NCBI RefSeq assembly: GCF_019904235.1
Contig: NZ_CP063202.1
Location: forward strand, 2,604,001 to 2,668,000
Direction: 5' to 3'
DNA: 64,000 nucleotides
Source of the DNA: Erythrobacter sp. SCSIO 43205
GTDB taxonomy: Bacteria; Pseudomonadota; Alphaproteobacteria; Sphingomonadales; Sphingomonadaceae
Below the pieces are notes generated by a model that was not told the origin of the DNA, ran no database searches, and saw only the letters and a list, made by a program, of their open reading frames with translations. A program made the translations under genes and the position numbers. Below, in pieces: positions 45,782-54,585 of this stretch. Numbering within the stretch: position 1 is the stretch's first letter; every line of letters starts with the position of its first letter.

Positions 45782-46867
45782 TCAAAACCCCAAGCTTTCA
45801 GACACGACCGAATTGGCAATTTTGCCCTTATGGACATTCAGGCCGAGCGCGAGGTGCGGATCATCGGCGCAAGCTTTCTCCACGCCCTTGTTCGCGAGCG
45901 CCAACCCGAACGGCAGCGTCGCATTGTTCAGCGCATAGCTCGACGTGTGTGGCACCGCGCCGGGCATATTGGCGACGCAATAGTGAATGACATCGTCGAC
46001 AAGGTAAGTCGGATCTTCGTGCGTTGTCGGCTTCGACGTTTCAAAACACCCGCCTTGGTCAATCGCGACATCGACCAGCACCGCGCGGTGCTTCATCAGG
46101 CCGAGCATTTCGCGCGAAACAAGACGCGGCGCGCTCGCTCCGGGTACAAGAACGGCGCCAATAACAACGTCTGCCTGTGTGATCGCGTCTTCGATCGTGC
46201 CTGCATTGGAATAACGCGTGGTTGCACGGCCTTGGAACATATCATCAAGCTCGCGAATACGGGGAAGCGAGCGATCGAGGATTTCAACGTTCGCACCAAG
46301 ACCCACTGCCATGCGTGCGGCCTGTGTCCCGACGACGCCCCCACCGATCACCACGACTTTCGCTGGTAGTACCCCGGGAACGCCACCCATTAGAATGCCG
46401 CGCCCGCCATTATTGGCGTGACTGGAATGTGCGCTGGCTTCGATTGAGAGGCGACCTGCCACTTCGCTCATCGGGGCAAGCAGCGGGAGCGAGCCATCGG
46501 GTGCGGTCACAGTCTCATAGGCCACGGCCGAAACACCGCTTTCCATAAGGCCTCGTGCTTGATCGGGGTCGGGTGCCAAGTGGAGGTAGGTAAAGAGGAT
46601 CTGATCTTCGCGAAGTTGCACCCATTCGGATGGCTGCGGCTCTTTCACCTTCACGATCATTTGAGCCGATGCGAACACTTCTTCAGCGGTATCGACAATC
46701 GTCGCGCCAATTGCACGATAGTCGTCATCGGTCTTGCTGATGCCGAGCCCCGCCCCGGTTTGCACCATAACCTGATGACCGGCCGCGATATACTCGCGCG
46801 CAGCCTCCGGCGTGAGGCCAACTCGGTATTCGTGGTTTTTGATTTCCTTGGGCACACCGACGAGCAT
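45782..46867 (-). CDS. ald: Alanine dehydrogenase
   Basis: Ald converts L-alanine to pyruvate and ammonia with NAD+ (reversible). 361 residues: [20 protein letters not shown] at the N-terminus, K-V-K-E-P (substrate Lys), Y-L-H-L-A-P, the NAD motif [12 protein letters not shown], and [12 protein letters not shown]. Start ATG 46867 has GGAG upstream. Divergent from an Lrp/AsnC regulator, the standard arrangement for alanine control. Confidence 0.95.
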   Translation of the reverse strand: MLVGVPKEIKNHEYRVGLTPEAAREYIAAGHQVMVQTGAGLGISKTDDDYRAIGATIVDTAEEVFASAQMIVKVKEPQPSEWVQLREDQILFTYLHLAPDPDQARGLMESGVSAVAYETVTAPDGSLPLLAPMSEVAGRLSIEASAHSSHANNGGRGILMGGVPGVLPAKVVVIGGGVVGTQAARMAVGLGANVEILDRSLPRIRELDDMFQGRATTRYSNAGTIEDAITQADVVIGAVLVPGASAPRLVSREMLGLMKHRAVLVDVAIDQGGCFETSKPTTHEDPTYLVDDVIHYCVANMPGAVPHTSSYALNNATLPFGLALANKGVEKACADDPHLALGLNVHKGKIANSVVSESLGF

Positions 46868-47001
46868 TGCTATCTCCACTTTGTAAAGGCGAAGCGCATA
46901 ATACAAGCAAACTTGCGGATAATCCCGGCGAAGTTACGATTGCTTGGACTGGTTGTTGCAGCTATCCTGCATCATTCAATCAAAAAACGCTGGAACCTTG
47001 C

Positions 47002-47469
47002 ATGGAATTCGACCAGGTTGATCGCAAACTTCTTCAAACTCTCTCCAAAGAAGGCCGCGCCAGCCATCAACAATTGAGCGAGCAGATTGGTCGCTCACCG
47101 ACCTCCATCGCCCGGCGACAACGACAGCTTGAGGAAGCTGGAGTTATTCGCGGGTTTGGCGCTGATATTGATATGGCCGCGCTTGGCTTTGGCGTGACGG
47201 TGCACCTCAAGATCACGCTTGCATCGCAAAGCAATGAAGTCTTGAGCGCCTTTGAAGACGCCATTCGCAAAAGCCCCTCCGTCATCCAATGCGAGCTTAT
47301 GTCGGGGGCCGATGATTACTATGTGACCGTTTTGGTCAGTTCTCTCGAACACTTTGAAAAAATCCACCGCGAGGAATTGTCCAAGCTCCCCGGAGTATCG
47401 CGGATGGAAACCGGATTCGTGCTGCGTAAAGTGGTCGAAAGACGCCTTCCCCCCGGTTGGCAGGATTGA
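47002..47469 (+). CDS. Lrp/AsnC family transcriptional regulator
   Basis: A 155-residue Lrp/AsnC regulator: N-terminal helix-turn-helix (D-R-K-L-L-Q-T-L-S-K-E-G-R-A-S, R-S-P-T-S-I-A-R-R) and a C-terminal RAM ligand domain (C-E-L-M-S-G-A-D-D-Y-Y-V-T-V-L-V). Divergent from ald with a 134-bp spacer, so it probably senses alanine (or another amino acid) and controls ald, as AldR-type proteins do. Start ATG 47002; the longer frame upstream has no family features. Confidence 0.92.
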   Translation: MEFDQVDRKLLQTLSKEGRASHQQLSEQIGRSPTSIARRQRQLEEAGVIRGFGADIDMAALGFGVTVHLKITLASQSNEVLSAFEDAIRKSPSVIQCELMSGADDYYVTVLVSSLEHFEKIHREELSKLPGVSRMETGFVLRKVVERRLPPGWQD

Positions 47470-47531
47470 AACGAGCGAGCGCGATGCTAACTTAGTTGCG
47501 ACTGCAACTAATGCCCCCAAAAGGAAATGTT

Positions 47532-48983
47532 ATGACCGCCTATCCCACAATCAAAATGCTCATCGGTTCTGACTGGGTTTCGGATGGCGGCGAAGGCGCG
47601 ATGCCGATTATCAATCCCGCCGATGAACAGAAAGTGGGAAGCGCGCCCAAAGCTTCGAAAGAGCAACTCGACGCAGCGCTTGCGGCGGCGGAAGAAGCAT
47701 TCCCGATCTGGTCAAACACCCCGGCGATTGAACGCTATCGCATCATCCGACGTGCGGCTGATCTTCTGCGCGAGCGGGCGGAAAAGATCGCGCGGGTAAT
47801 GACGCTTGAGATGGGTAAACCCCATGCGCAAGCGCTGGGTGAAACCACGGGCGCGGCGGATTTGATCGACTTCCTCGCCGAAGAGGCGAAGCGTCAGGGT
47901 GGCCGTCTTGTCCCGGTGCGCAGCAACAATCTGCTGGAACAACGCGTGACGCAAGAACCAGTGGGTCCGGCAATCCTGCTGACCCCGTGGAATTTCCCGA
48001 TTAACTTGCCCGCCAAAAAAATCGCCGGCGCGCTTGCCGCCGGGTGCAGCGCGATCTTGAAACCAGCTGAAACAACGCCAGCTACCGCGCAAATGCTAGC
48101 CGAGTGTTTTGTCGATGCTGGGCTTCCTTCGGGCGTTCTCAACGTCGTTTATGGTGACCCTGCAATGATTTCAGAGCACCTGATTTCATCGCCCATTCCT
48201 CGCAAAGTAAGCTTTACTGGCTCCACCGCCGTTGGCCGCCAATTGGGCGCGCTCGCGGCACAAGGGCTCAAGCGCTACACCCCGGAGCTTGGCGGTCATG
48301 CACCGGTGGTTATCGGCGAAAGCGCCGATTTTGAACGCACCGTCGCCGCCTGCGCTGCGACCAAGTTCCGCAATGCCGGGCAAGTGTGCGTCAGCCCTAC
48401 CCGCTTTCTCGTGGCGCGCGGCATTTATGACAAATTCGTCGCCGAATTTTCCGCACGCTCGCAAAAGCTCAAAGTTGGCGATGCAAGCAAAGATGACAGC
48501 GTCGAGATGGGCCCGCTTGCCCACGCTGGCCGCGTTGCTGCGATGGAAGACCTCATGTCATCGATGGGCGGGGCGCAAGGGGAAATCGTTTCAGGCGGCT
48601 CAGCAATTGATGGGCCGGGCCATTTCTTTGCGCCCACTATCATCGCCTCACCTTCGCCTGAAAGCCGCTTGATGACCGAAGAACCTTTCGGTCCAGTCGC
48701 AGGGATCGTCCCCTATGACACCATCGAGGAAGCGGTGAGCATCGCCAACTCGCTGCGTTATGGACTGGCGGCCTACGCTTTCACCAGCTCGCTTGATGAA
48801 AGCCATTATTTAGGCAATTCGCTGCGCGCAGGCATGGTGGCGATTAATCACTTTGCCGTCGGCTCGCCAGAGACGCCGTTTGGCGGCACTGGGGACAGCG
48901 GGTTTGGCTCTGAAAGCGGAGTCGAAGGCTATCTCGGTTATACTGAGACGAAATTGGTCACGGTCGCCAAATCGGCACCGTGA
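47532..48983 (+). CDS. NAD(P)-dependent aldehyde dehydrogenase (succinate-semialdehyde type)
   Basis: A 483-residue ALDH: L-T-P-W-N-F-P-I-N, K-P-A-E-T-T-P (cofactor Lys), F-T-G-S-T-A-V-G-R, catalytic Glu in E-L-G-G-H-A-P-V-V, catalytic Cys in G-Q-V-C-V-S-P-T-R, and the C-terminal P-F-G-G-T-G-D-S-G-F-G. General look and C-terminal region suggest succinate-semialdehyde-like substrates, but specificity cannot be fixed. ATG 47532 follows AAGGAAATGTT. Downstream of the Lrp gene by 62 bp. Confidence 0.9.
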   Translation: MTAYPTIKMLIGSDWVSDGGEGAMPIINPADEQKVGSAPKASKEQLDAALAAAEEAFPIWSNTPAIERYRIIRRAADLLRERAEKIARVMTLEMGKPHAQALGETTGAADLIDFLAEEAKRQGGRLVPVRSNNLLEQRVTQEPVGPAILLTPWNFPINLPAKKIAGALAAGCSAILKPAETTPATAQMLAECFVDAGLPSGVLNVVYGDPAMISEHLISSPIPRKVSFTGSTAVGRQLGALAAQGLKRYTPELGGHAPVVIGESADFERTVAACAATKFRNAGQVCVSPTRFLVARGIYDKFVAEFSARSQKLKVGDASKDDSVEMGPLAHAGRVAAMEDLMSSMGGAQGEIVSGGSAIDGPGHFFAPTIIASPSPESRLMTEEPFGPVAGIVPYDTIEEAVSIANSLRYGLAAYAFTSSLDESHYLGNSLRAGMVAINHFAVGSPETPFGGTGDSGFGSESGVEGYLGYTETKLVTVAKSAP

Positions 48984-49032
48984 GCCCTAACAGCGCGCGA
49001 CAAAAATTATGCTGGACTTTTTCGGTGCGCGT

Positions 49033-49194
49033 TTAGCGTTTGCCAAACACGCCCGAAATAAAGCGTGCAACCGGGCTTTGGGTTGGCATGGGACGAATGC
49101 GTCCATACCGGGCCCGGCGTGAGCTTTCATCACCGAAGCAGACTGTGCGCCCCATGGCATCTGGGCCAGAAGAGATAATCGTTGGTCGTTCCAT
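49033..49194 (-). CDS. Small basic protein, 53 aa
   Basis: A 53-codon frame from ATG 49194 to TAA 49033, with GGGGACG upstream. The product is Arg-rich in the middle (S-S-R-R-A-R-Y-G-R-I-R-P-M-P) and ends F-I-S-G-V-F-G-K-R. It has a weak hydrophobic patch and no known domain. Base composition matches neighbouring genes. It lies between the ALDH and the lactate-oxidase-like gene on the minus strand. Reality is moderately supported only. Confidence 0.4.
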   Translation of the reverse strand: MERPTIISSGPDAMGRTVCFGDESSRRARYGRIRPMPTQSPVARFISGVFGKR

Positions 49195-49333
49195 CAAAAT
49201 CGCGTCCCCGAATCGCGTGTTTTGTCCCTAACAAGAGGCTAACACCGAATCTGTGGAAAACTGAGTCCGAATTTGACGATGGGCATACAATTTTACATTT
49301 GCTGTCAAGTCACTGAAGCATAAGTATTATTAC

Positions 49334-50503
49334 TCAAGGTAGATCAGTGCGTTGTGCCCCTGCCTCGCGCACTGCGGCCAAATCGGGATAGCCGTTCACC
49401 GCCATCATGAGATCGGCTTCTGCCAAAATACAGCGAAGAACCCAGGCAGCACCCTGTGCGCCGCCAATGGCAAGACCGTAGGTGTAAGGGCGTCCCACAC
49501 CCACAGCCGTCGCGCCAAGCGCCAGTGCCTTCACCGCATCCGAACCTGAGCGTACGCCGCTATCAAACAGCACGGGCGTATCGCACGATGCGGCGACGAC
49601 ATCGGCGAGCAGGTCAATCGTCGCAATGCCGCCATTGGCCTGCCGTCCGCCATGGTTCGAACAGTAAATTGCATCCGCACCGTGATCGATGGCCTTACGA
49701 GCGTCGTCGGGGTGACAAATTCCTTTAAGCACAATCGGCAGGTCGGTGACCGATTTGAACCATGCCATATCCTCCCATGTGAGGACTTGGCCGAAAATCG
49801 CCGCAAACATCATGACCGCGGCTTTGGGGTCCTCTTCCGGCGGCTTTTCCAGAAGGCTGCGAAAGACCGGGTCAGAAAAGTAGTTTTGCATCACTTTCCC
49901 ACGCAATTGCGGGAAGTTCGAGGCATTCAAATCGCGCGGACGCCATCCGGTGAGCCAAGTGTCAAGCGTCACCACAATCGCCTTTGCGCCAGAGGCCTCC
50001 GCCCGCTTGATCAGGCTTTGTGCCAGTTCACGATTGCGCGGTGTATAAAGCTGGAAGAAAGCGGGCGTATCCCCGCAAGCCTCAAACACGTCTTCCATCG
50101 GATCATTGCCAAGGGTCGACACGCAAAACGGCACTCCCGTTTGCGCCGACGCGCGCGCGGCCGCCATGTCGCCGTGGCGGTCCTGCGTTGCCTCTCCGTT
50201 AAGGCCAATCGGCGCCATGAAAAGCGGGCTTTTCAGCTTCATCCCGAACAGTTCGATCGACAGATCACGCTCGGTGCAATCGACCATCATGCGCGGGATC
50301 ATGCCCCAATGGTGAAACGCGCCTGCATTGCTGTTTTGTGTGTGCTCATCACCGCAACCGCCTGCGACATAATTTGTGAGCATCTCACCCAAGGCCTGCT
50401 GCCCGCGCTTTTCAAGCGTTGCGAAATCAACCGGATAGTCGGGCAAAATCCCCTGCAAACCAGCGTTGTAAATCTCGTTCTGCATCCCGCCAAAATTGTG
50501 CAT
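49334..50503 (-). CDS. FMN-dependent alpha-hydroxy-acid oxidase (lactate oxidase/monooxygenase type)
   Basis: A 389-residue flavoprotein of the alpha-hydroxy-acid oxidising family. FMN/substrate segments: M-A-P-I-G-L-N-G, L-Y-T-P-R-N-R-E, V-L-K-G-I-C-H-P (FMN Lys), catalytic base in C-S-N-H-G-G-R-Q, and G-R-P-Y-T-Y-G-L. The M-A-P-I-G pattern and length resemble lactate 2-monooxygenase-like members. GAGAGAGG precedes ATG 50503. Substrate unproven. Confidence 0.88.
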   Translation of the reverse strand: MHNFGGMQNEIYNAGLQGILPDYPVDFATLEKRGQQALGEMLTNYVAGGCGDEHTQNSNAGAFHHWGMIPRMMVDCTERDLSIELFGMKLKSPLFMAPIGLNGEATQDRHGDMAAARASAQTGVPFCVSTLGNDPMEDVFEACGDTPAFFQLYTPRNRELAQSLIKRAEASGAKAIVVTLDTWLTGWRPRDLNASNFPQLRGKVMQNYFSDPVFRSLLEKPPEEDPKAAVMMFAAIFGQVLTWEDMAWFKSVTDLPIVLKGICHPDDARKAIDHGADAIYCSNHGGRQANGGIATIDLLADVVAASCDTPVLFDSGVRSGSDAVKALALGATAVGVGRPYTYGLAIGGAQGAAWVLRCILAEADLMMAVNGYPDLAAVREAGAQRTDLP

Positions 50504-50584
50504 CGGGCCTCTCTCTCCCTCAGTCTTGTTGTGCGAAAGAAGACCTTATGTACGCCTTGAGGGCAAGCCTTTTGTGCAGGCTCT

Positions 50585-50947
50585 TCAACTCACAAGCTTC
50601 TGCAAGCGCGGGCGCACGCGCAGGAAAGCGACATAAAGCCGCTCCAACACCGCCAGAACGAGCCGATTTTTCGCAATCAGGCCAAGCGGGCGCAAGGCAG
50701 GGATTGTCCGCCACATGGCCGCAAAGGCGGCTGCGCCGCTTAGCACTTTGCCATTCTCTTCAGCATGAAATCGGGCCAGCAACTCGGCTTGGTCGATCGG
50801 GCAGGACGGATCTCCCTTCCCCGATACGTCGATAAAGTCGATTGCTCGATTGCGATCAAGCCGTCGCATCACCGCGATCTCGCGAATGCATAAAGGACAG
50901 GCTCCATCGAACCATACTTTCAGGCGAGGAGATGTGGATGTGCTCAT
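50585..50947 (-). CDS. DCC-family (DUF393) thiol-disulfide protein
   Basis: 120 residues with the family signature V-W-F-D-G-A-C-P-L-C, a thioredoxin-like CxxC near the N-terminus, then R-A-I-D-F-I-D-V-S and a hydrophobic helix segment. DCC proteins are predicted thiol-disulfide oxidoreductases of unknown target. ATG 50947 chosen; the open frame upstream lacks family features. Confidence 0.85.
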   Translation of the reverse strand: MSTSTSPRLKVWFDGACPLCIREIAVMRRLDRNRAIDFIDVSGKGDPSCPIDQAELLARFHAEENGKVLSGAAAFAAMWRTIPALRPLGLIAKNRLVLAVLERLYVAFLRVRPRLQKLVS

Positions 50948-51053
50948 GCTAGTGGGAATGCGTGCCCTGGAGCTAAGTTCCATCCCGGCGCGCGGGCACA
51001 AAAAAGGGCGCCCCGCCAAAGCCGAGCGCCCTTAATCAATTGATGCGCGCAGA

Positions 51054-51800
51054 TTAGGACGCTTCGGCTTCGGCAATATTGCCAAGCACGCCAAGCTGGC
51101 CCATGCAGCCATTCTCGGCGAGCGCGCCCGCAAGCGCGTCGGGCTGGCGATAGGTTTCGGTGAGCTGCACGATCTTTACATCAACCGAAGCCGGGCTTGT
51201 GCCCTCAGGCCCGGGGCCCGTGATCGTGTAGGTGGCGCCATCAGCGAGCTTCATCCCCTCAGGGTCAAGAGCGCGCATACTTTCAGTTTCAACGAAGGTA
51301 ACACCAAGCGATCTGTCAGCGCCCTTCTGAGTGATCAAATAGGTTTGACCTTTGTCAGCAGCAGGGCGCCACAACTGAACATTTTCAAGATCATAAAGAC
51401 AGGTCGTGCCAGCAGCGGCAACATTGACCATCCAAAGGTTTGGCATGGTCGCTGAACCGCTACCGCCGCCGCGCACTGCCCCCGTGCGTGCCCGGCTCGA
51501 TGCACCCTGACGCGTCAGTCGCGCAAAGCGTGCACGCGTGCGGGTTGCGCCCTCGCCCACACGGAAAGTGCCCGGACCTTGCATTACTTTCGTGCCGCCA
51601 TTGACCAGCACGGTAATCTTATCGCCTGGGCGAAGAGTAATCGTTGAACTGTCAGCGACTTTTTTGCCCACCGGATAGGTGGATGCCGAAGGGCCTGCTG
51701 ATTTTACGACGACACCTGCCGAAACTGCACCTGGAAGTGTCATTGCAGCCGCAACAGCTGCGAGGCCCGCGATGCGAGCCTTGGATTTAACCGAGAACAT
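51054..51800 (-). CDS. Secreted FecR-like protein of the CHASE2 cluster
   Basis: 248 residues with a signal peptide (M-F-S-V-K-S-K-A-R-I-A-G then a hydrophobic helix to A-V-S-A). The segment I-T-L-R-P-G-D-K-I-T-V-L-V-N-G-G-T then G-P-G-T-F-R-V resembles the start of FecR domains, followed by an Arg/Gly/Ser-rich region and a C-terminal domain with two Cys. ATG 51800 (GGGGGAG upstream) is preferred over ATGs at 51815 and 51812. It overlaps the cyclase gene end by 14 nt, so the two are coupled. No exact family; it is likely periplasmic. Confidence 0.7.
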   Translation of the reverse strand: MFSVKSKARIAGLAAVAAAMTLPGAVSAGVVVKSAGPSASTYPVGKKVADSSTITLRPGDKITVLVNGGTKVMQGPGTFRVGEGATRTRARFARLTRQGASSRARTGAVRGGGSGSATMPNLWMVNVAAAGTTCLYDLENVQLWRPAADKGQTYLITQKGADRSLGVTFVETESMRALDPEGMKLADGATYTITGPGPEGTSPASVDVKIVQLTETYRQPDALAGALAENGCMGQLGVLGNIAEAEAS

Positions 51801-53895
51801 ATGCTCCCCCATCATTCAAATTGCGAATTCGGTATGCGTAGTTTTCTAGCGCCGAATCCTCGGGATGACCAGCGACCACTTGATCAATAATTTCGACTGC
51901 TAACTCAAGATTGCTATCTACAAGCTGAACGGCCTCTTCAAGTTTGCGTCTGTCTTCTTCAGGAAAGCCGGGTTTGGGGTGGTAGATATCGACCGGTTGC
52001 GCCCGCCCACGAAGGACAATGCGCCCCATCGGCACCCACCAGTCCGGATTAGCCTGTTCGATGATCTCGCGGCTTGCCGATACGTTGGATTGCAGTGGCT
52101 TATTTGCCGCTTCAAGCCGTGCAGCCGTATTCATGGAATCGCCAAGAGCGGTGTATTGGATGCGGGTTTCACCGCCAAAGTTGCCGACCACCGCTTCGCC
52201 ATAGTGGAGCCCGACACGGGTTTTTCCGATTTTAGGAAGGTTAGGGTCCATTTCGGCGACCTCCTTGCGGAAATCTTCCCCTGCCTGCCAGATTGCATAA
52301 CCCGCCTTGAGCGCGCGCTCTGCATCGTCTTCGCGAGCAATCGGCGCGCCCCAGAACGCGACCACCGCATCGCCCACATATTTGTCGATCACACCGCCAT
52401 GGTCGAGCACCACCTTGCTCAGCATCTCAAGGTAGCGGTTCAATAATTTTGCGACCATTTCCGGCTCGATCGCGTGGCTCATCTTGGTGAAGCCCTCAAG
52501 GTCTGAGAACATGACGTAAATGTCGCGCTTTTGCCCACCCAGTGAAAGCAGATCAGGCTCATCAATAATCGCTTCAGCGATGTCGCGTGGGATATATTTG
52601 CCAAGCGCACCTTGCGCAAAAGAACGCTGCGCTGCGCCAGCTGAACGCGCGGCAGCCGTCACAACCGTAAAGGTGATGATCCACGCAACCAGCCATCCCA
52701 CAGCGGGCAGGCCATAGGTGTCGACTTCATTGAAATGCAGCACAAAAGGCAAACCGATATAGATCGCACCCAGACCCAGCAGAATGGGCACCAGCCTTTG
52801 CGCAGGCGATTCAAGCAGCGCGACAACAATCGCGCTGCCAACCACAACCAGCGCCATGATCCAAAGGCTCCATTCAGGGATCTGCGTCAACCGCTTCCCG
52901 TCGAGCATCTGAGCGATCAGCTCACCATGGACCGACAGCCCGGATGGCTCAAACCCTGTCCACGAGGTGAAGGAGGTCACCACCCGGTCATAATCGAGAA
53001 TATCGCCGCCGATGAGCACATACTTTCCCTCAATCTCCTGTGCGACAAATTCGGCCACCGCCGGGTCAAGATCGAGGAAAAGCTCGATGGAAAGCGTCAA
53101 AAACAAAGGCTCTTCGATTGCACCTTGAGCAGCCCCCTCGCCTTCCTGATCATCTTCGAAATCGGCTCTCAGAGCGCGCCTGTATTCAATTGCGCCTTCA
53201 TAGCCTGCAAACTCCTCATAAGGGCCTCCTGCATCCATGAGCATTGAGCGGCCGAGCAGTGGGGGCAATTCAGGGACGATGTCAGGCCACACCCGCGTTG
53301 CACCAAAATCATCGCTCAGCCGGATGCTGGCCCGCTTGGCGTTGGTGTCGCCCTCTTCAACCGCCGCCATGAATTCATCAAGGAACTGCTGCTGCTGATA
53401 AACAATGTCTGCCTCGTTTGTGGCAACGGTCGCATAGGCCACTGAAGTCGGCGTCTCCATCGCGCGCAGGGTTTCGACAAGGTCAATATCTTCGGCTTGA
53501 GGCTGATCGAAAAGAATATCGATGCCGATGGCTTTTGCGCCCATCCCATCCAGATTGCGAAGCGCCTCTGCCAATGCGCCGCGCGGCAGGGGGGAGCGCT
53601 TTTCCAGATTGATCAGCGACTGGTCGTCAAAAACGACAAGAACAATACGGTCATCCTGCTCGACCAGATCGGCAGCAAGGTAAGCGCGCGTGTCATAAAG
53701 CGCGCGTTCGGCATCACTCGTGATAGCGGTGGGCTCCTCGCCACCGGGTAATGCCCAGCTGTAGCGGGCAATAAAGATCGAAAAGGCCACGAATATGACC
53801 ATGCCGACAAGCTGCACCATGCCCGCTTCGCGAAGTCCGCGAACATTGCGAGCAAATGCGCCGCTGCGTTTTTTCTGAGGGCTTTGCCCCGCCAT
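51787..53895 (-). CDS. CHASE2-domain adenylate/guanylate cyclase
   Basis: 702 residues: short cytoplasmic tail, one helix (about 30-50), a periplasmic CHASE2 domain (about 60-330; L-V-V-F-D-D-Q-S-L and A-K-A-I-G-I-D-I-L-F-D are hallmark segments), three helices (345-425), and a class III nucleotidyl cyclase domain (about 440-640). Cyclase motifs are intact: metal Asp in V-M-F-S-D-L-E-G-F-T and in Y-V-G-D-A-V-V-A-F-W-G, and transition-state Asn/Arg in L-G-D-S-M-N-T-A-A-R-L. It should make cAMP or cGMP in response to an envelope signal. Divergent from the STAS gene by 191 bp. Confidence 0.9.
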   Translation of the reverse strand: MAGQSPQKKRSGAFARNVRGLREAGMVQLVGMVIFVAFSIFIARYSWALPGGEEPTAITSDAERALYDTRAYLAADLVEQDDRIVLVVFDDQSLINLEKRSPLPRGALAEALRNLDGMGAKAIGIDILFDQPQAEDIDLVETLRAMETPTSVAYATVATNEADIVYQQQQFLDEFMAAVEEGDTNAKRASIRLSDDFGATRVWPDIVPELPPLLGRSMLMDAGGPYEEFAGYEGAIEYRRALRADFEDDQEGEGAAQGAIEEPLFLTLSIELFLDLDPAVAEFVAQEIEGKYVLIGGDILDYDRVVTSFTSWTGFEPSGLSVHGELIAQMLDGKRLTQIPEWSLWIMALVVVGSAIVVALLESPAQRLVPILLGLGAIYIGLPFVLHFNEVDTYGLPAVGWLVAWIITFTVVTAAARSAGAAQRSFAQGALGKYIPRDIAEAIIDEPDLLSLGGQKRDIYVMFSDLEGFTKMSHAIEPEMVAKLLNRYLEMLSKVVLDHGGVIDKYVGDAVVAFWGAPIAREDDAERALKAGYAIWQAGEDFRKEVAEMDPNLPKIGKTRVGLHYGEAVVGNFGGETRIQYTALGDSMNTAARLEAANKPLQSNVSASREIIEQANPDWWVPMGRIVLRGRAQPVDIYHPKPGFPEEDRRKLEEAVQLVDSNLELAVEIIDQVVAGHPEDSALENYAYRIRNLNDGGAYVLG

Positions 53896-54086
53896 TACAC
53901 AATCCCCCTTGGCCCGAACGAGGCTCTATCCGCCACAATTGAAAGCAGGTTTCATAGGGCCCGGCAAGCTCGAAGGCCCTCCATCGTCGTCAAAGGCGCG
54001 GTTAAACGCTGCGAGTGCGCGCAATAGGAAAAAATTCACAAAATTCTGATTTATTGGCGGTGCTAACCAAACCAAAAAGGTCGCTT

Positions 54087-54563
54087 ATGCAATCGCTCGC
54101 CCAGATCGCTCCCATCCTTGGGAGTTACAACGAAGCCCCCGCGGCCGCGCAACTTGCCCCCAAAGCCCGCGCTGCTGCACCATTTGGCAATTCACGTAAG
54201 TCGCGCTATGCAAACGAAATGTCGGCGAGCGAACTGCAATGGAACGATGAAGTGCGGGGCAATGCGCTCGTGCTTTCGCCTAAGGGCAGAGTGGACGAGG
54301 CAACAGCCGATGCGTTCAAGGATCATCTGGTCGAATCGATGCAATCGAGCCCAGAGCGCGCCGTGATCGACCTTTCCGGCATTGACTATATGTCTTCGCG
54401 CGGCCTTCGCGGGTTCACCTTGGCACAGCGCGCGGCCACGCAAAACGGGACGACTATTGTACTTGCCGCTCCCAATGATACTCTGCGCGAAATTCTGCAG
54501 ATCAGTCGGTATGATACGATCTTCACCGTCACCGAAACGGTAGAGGCTGCGCTGGGGAATTAG
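54087..54563 (+). CDS. STAS-domain anti-sigma antagonist-like protein
   Basis: A 158-residue protein with a basic/Ala-rich N-terminal extension (1-44) and a STAS domain (about 45-158): S-P-K-G-R-V-D-E-A-T-A-D-A-F, then I-D-L-S-G-I-D-Y-M-S-S-R-G-L-R. The D-S-S/T-G phosphorylation loop reads M-S-S-R-G, so the phospho-Ser (Ser104) is kept but its usual Asp neighbour is Ser. Such proteins bind RsbW-type kinases and are reset by PP2C phosphatases. AAGG precedes ATG 54087; ATG 54219 would give a bare STAS domain. First of three same-strand genes ending in the CHASE2 phosphatase. Confidence 0.87.
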   Translation: MQSLAQIAPILGSYNEAPAAAQLAPKARAAAPFGNSRKSRYANEMSASELQWNDEVRGNALVLSPKGRVDEATADAFKDHLVESMQSSPERAVIDLSGIDYMSSRGLRGFTLAQRAATQNGTTIVLAAPNDTLREILQISRYDTIFTVTETVEAALGN

Positions 54564-54585
54564 CTGCACTAACAGGGGGGGGTAA

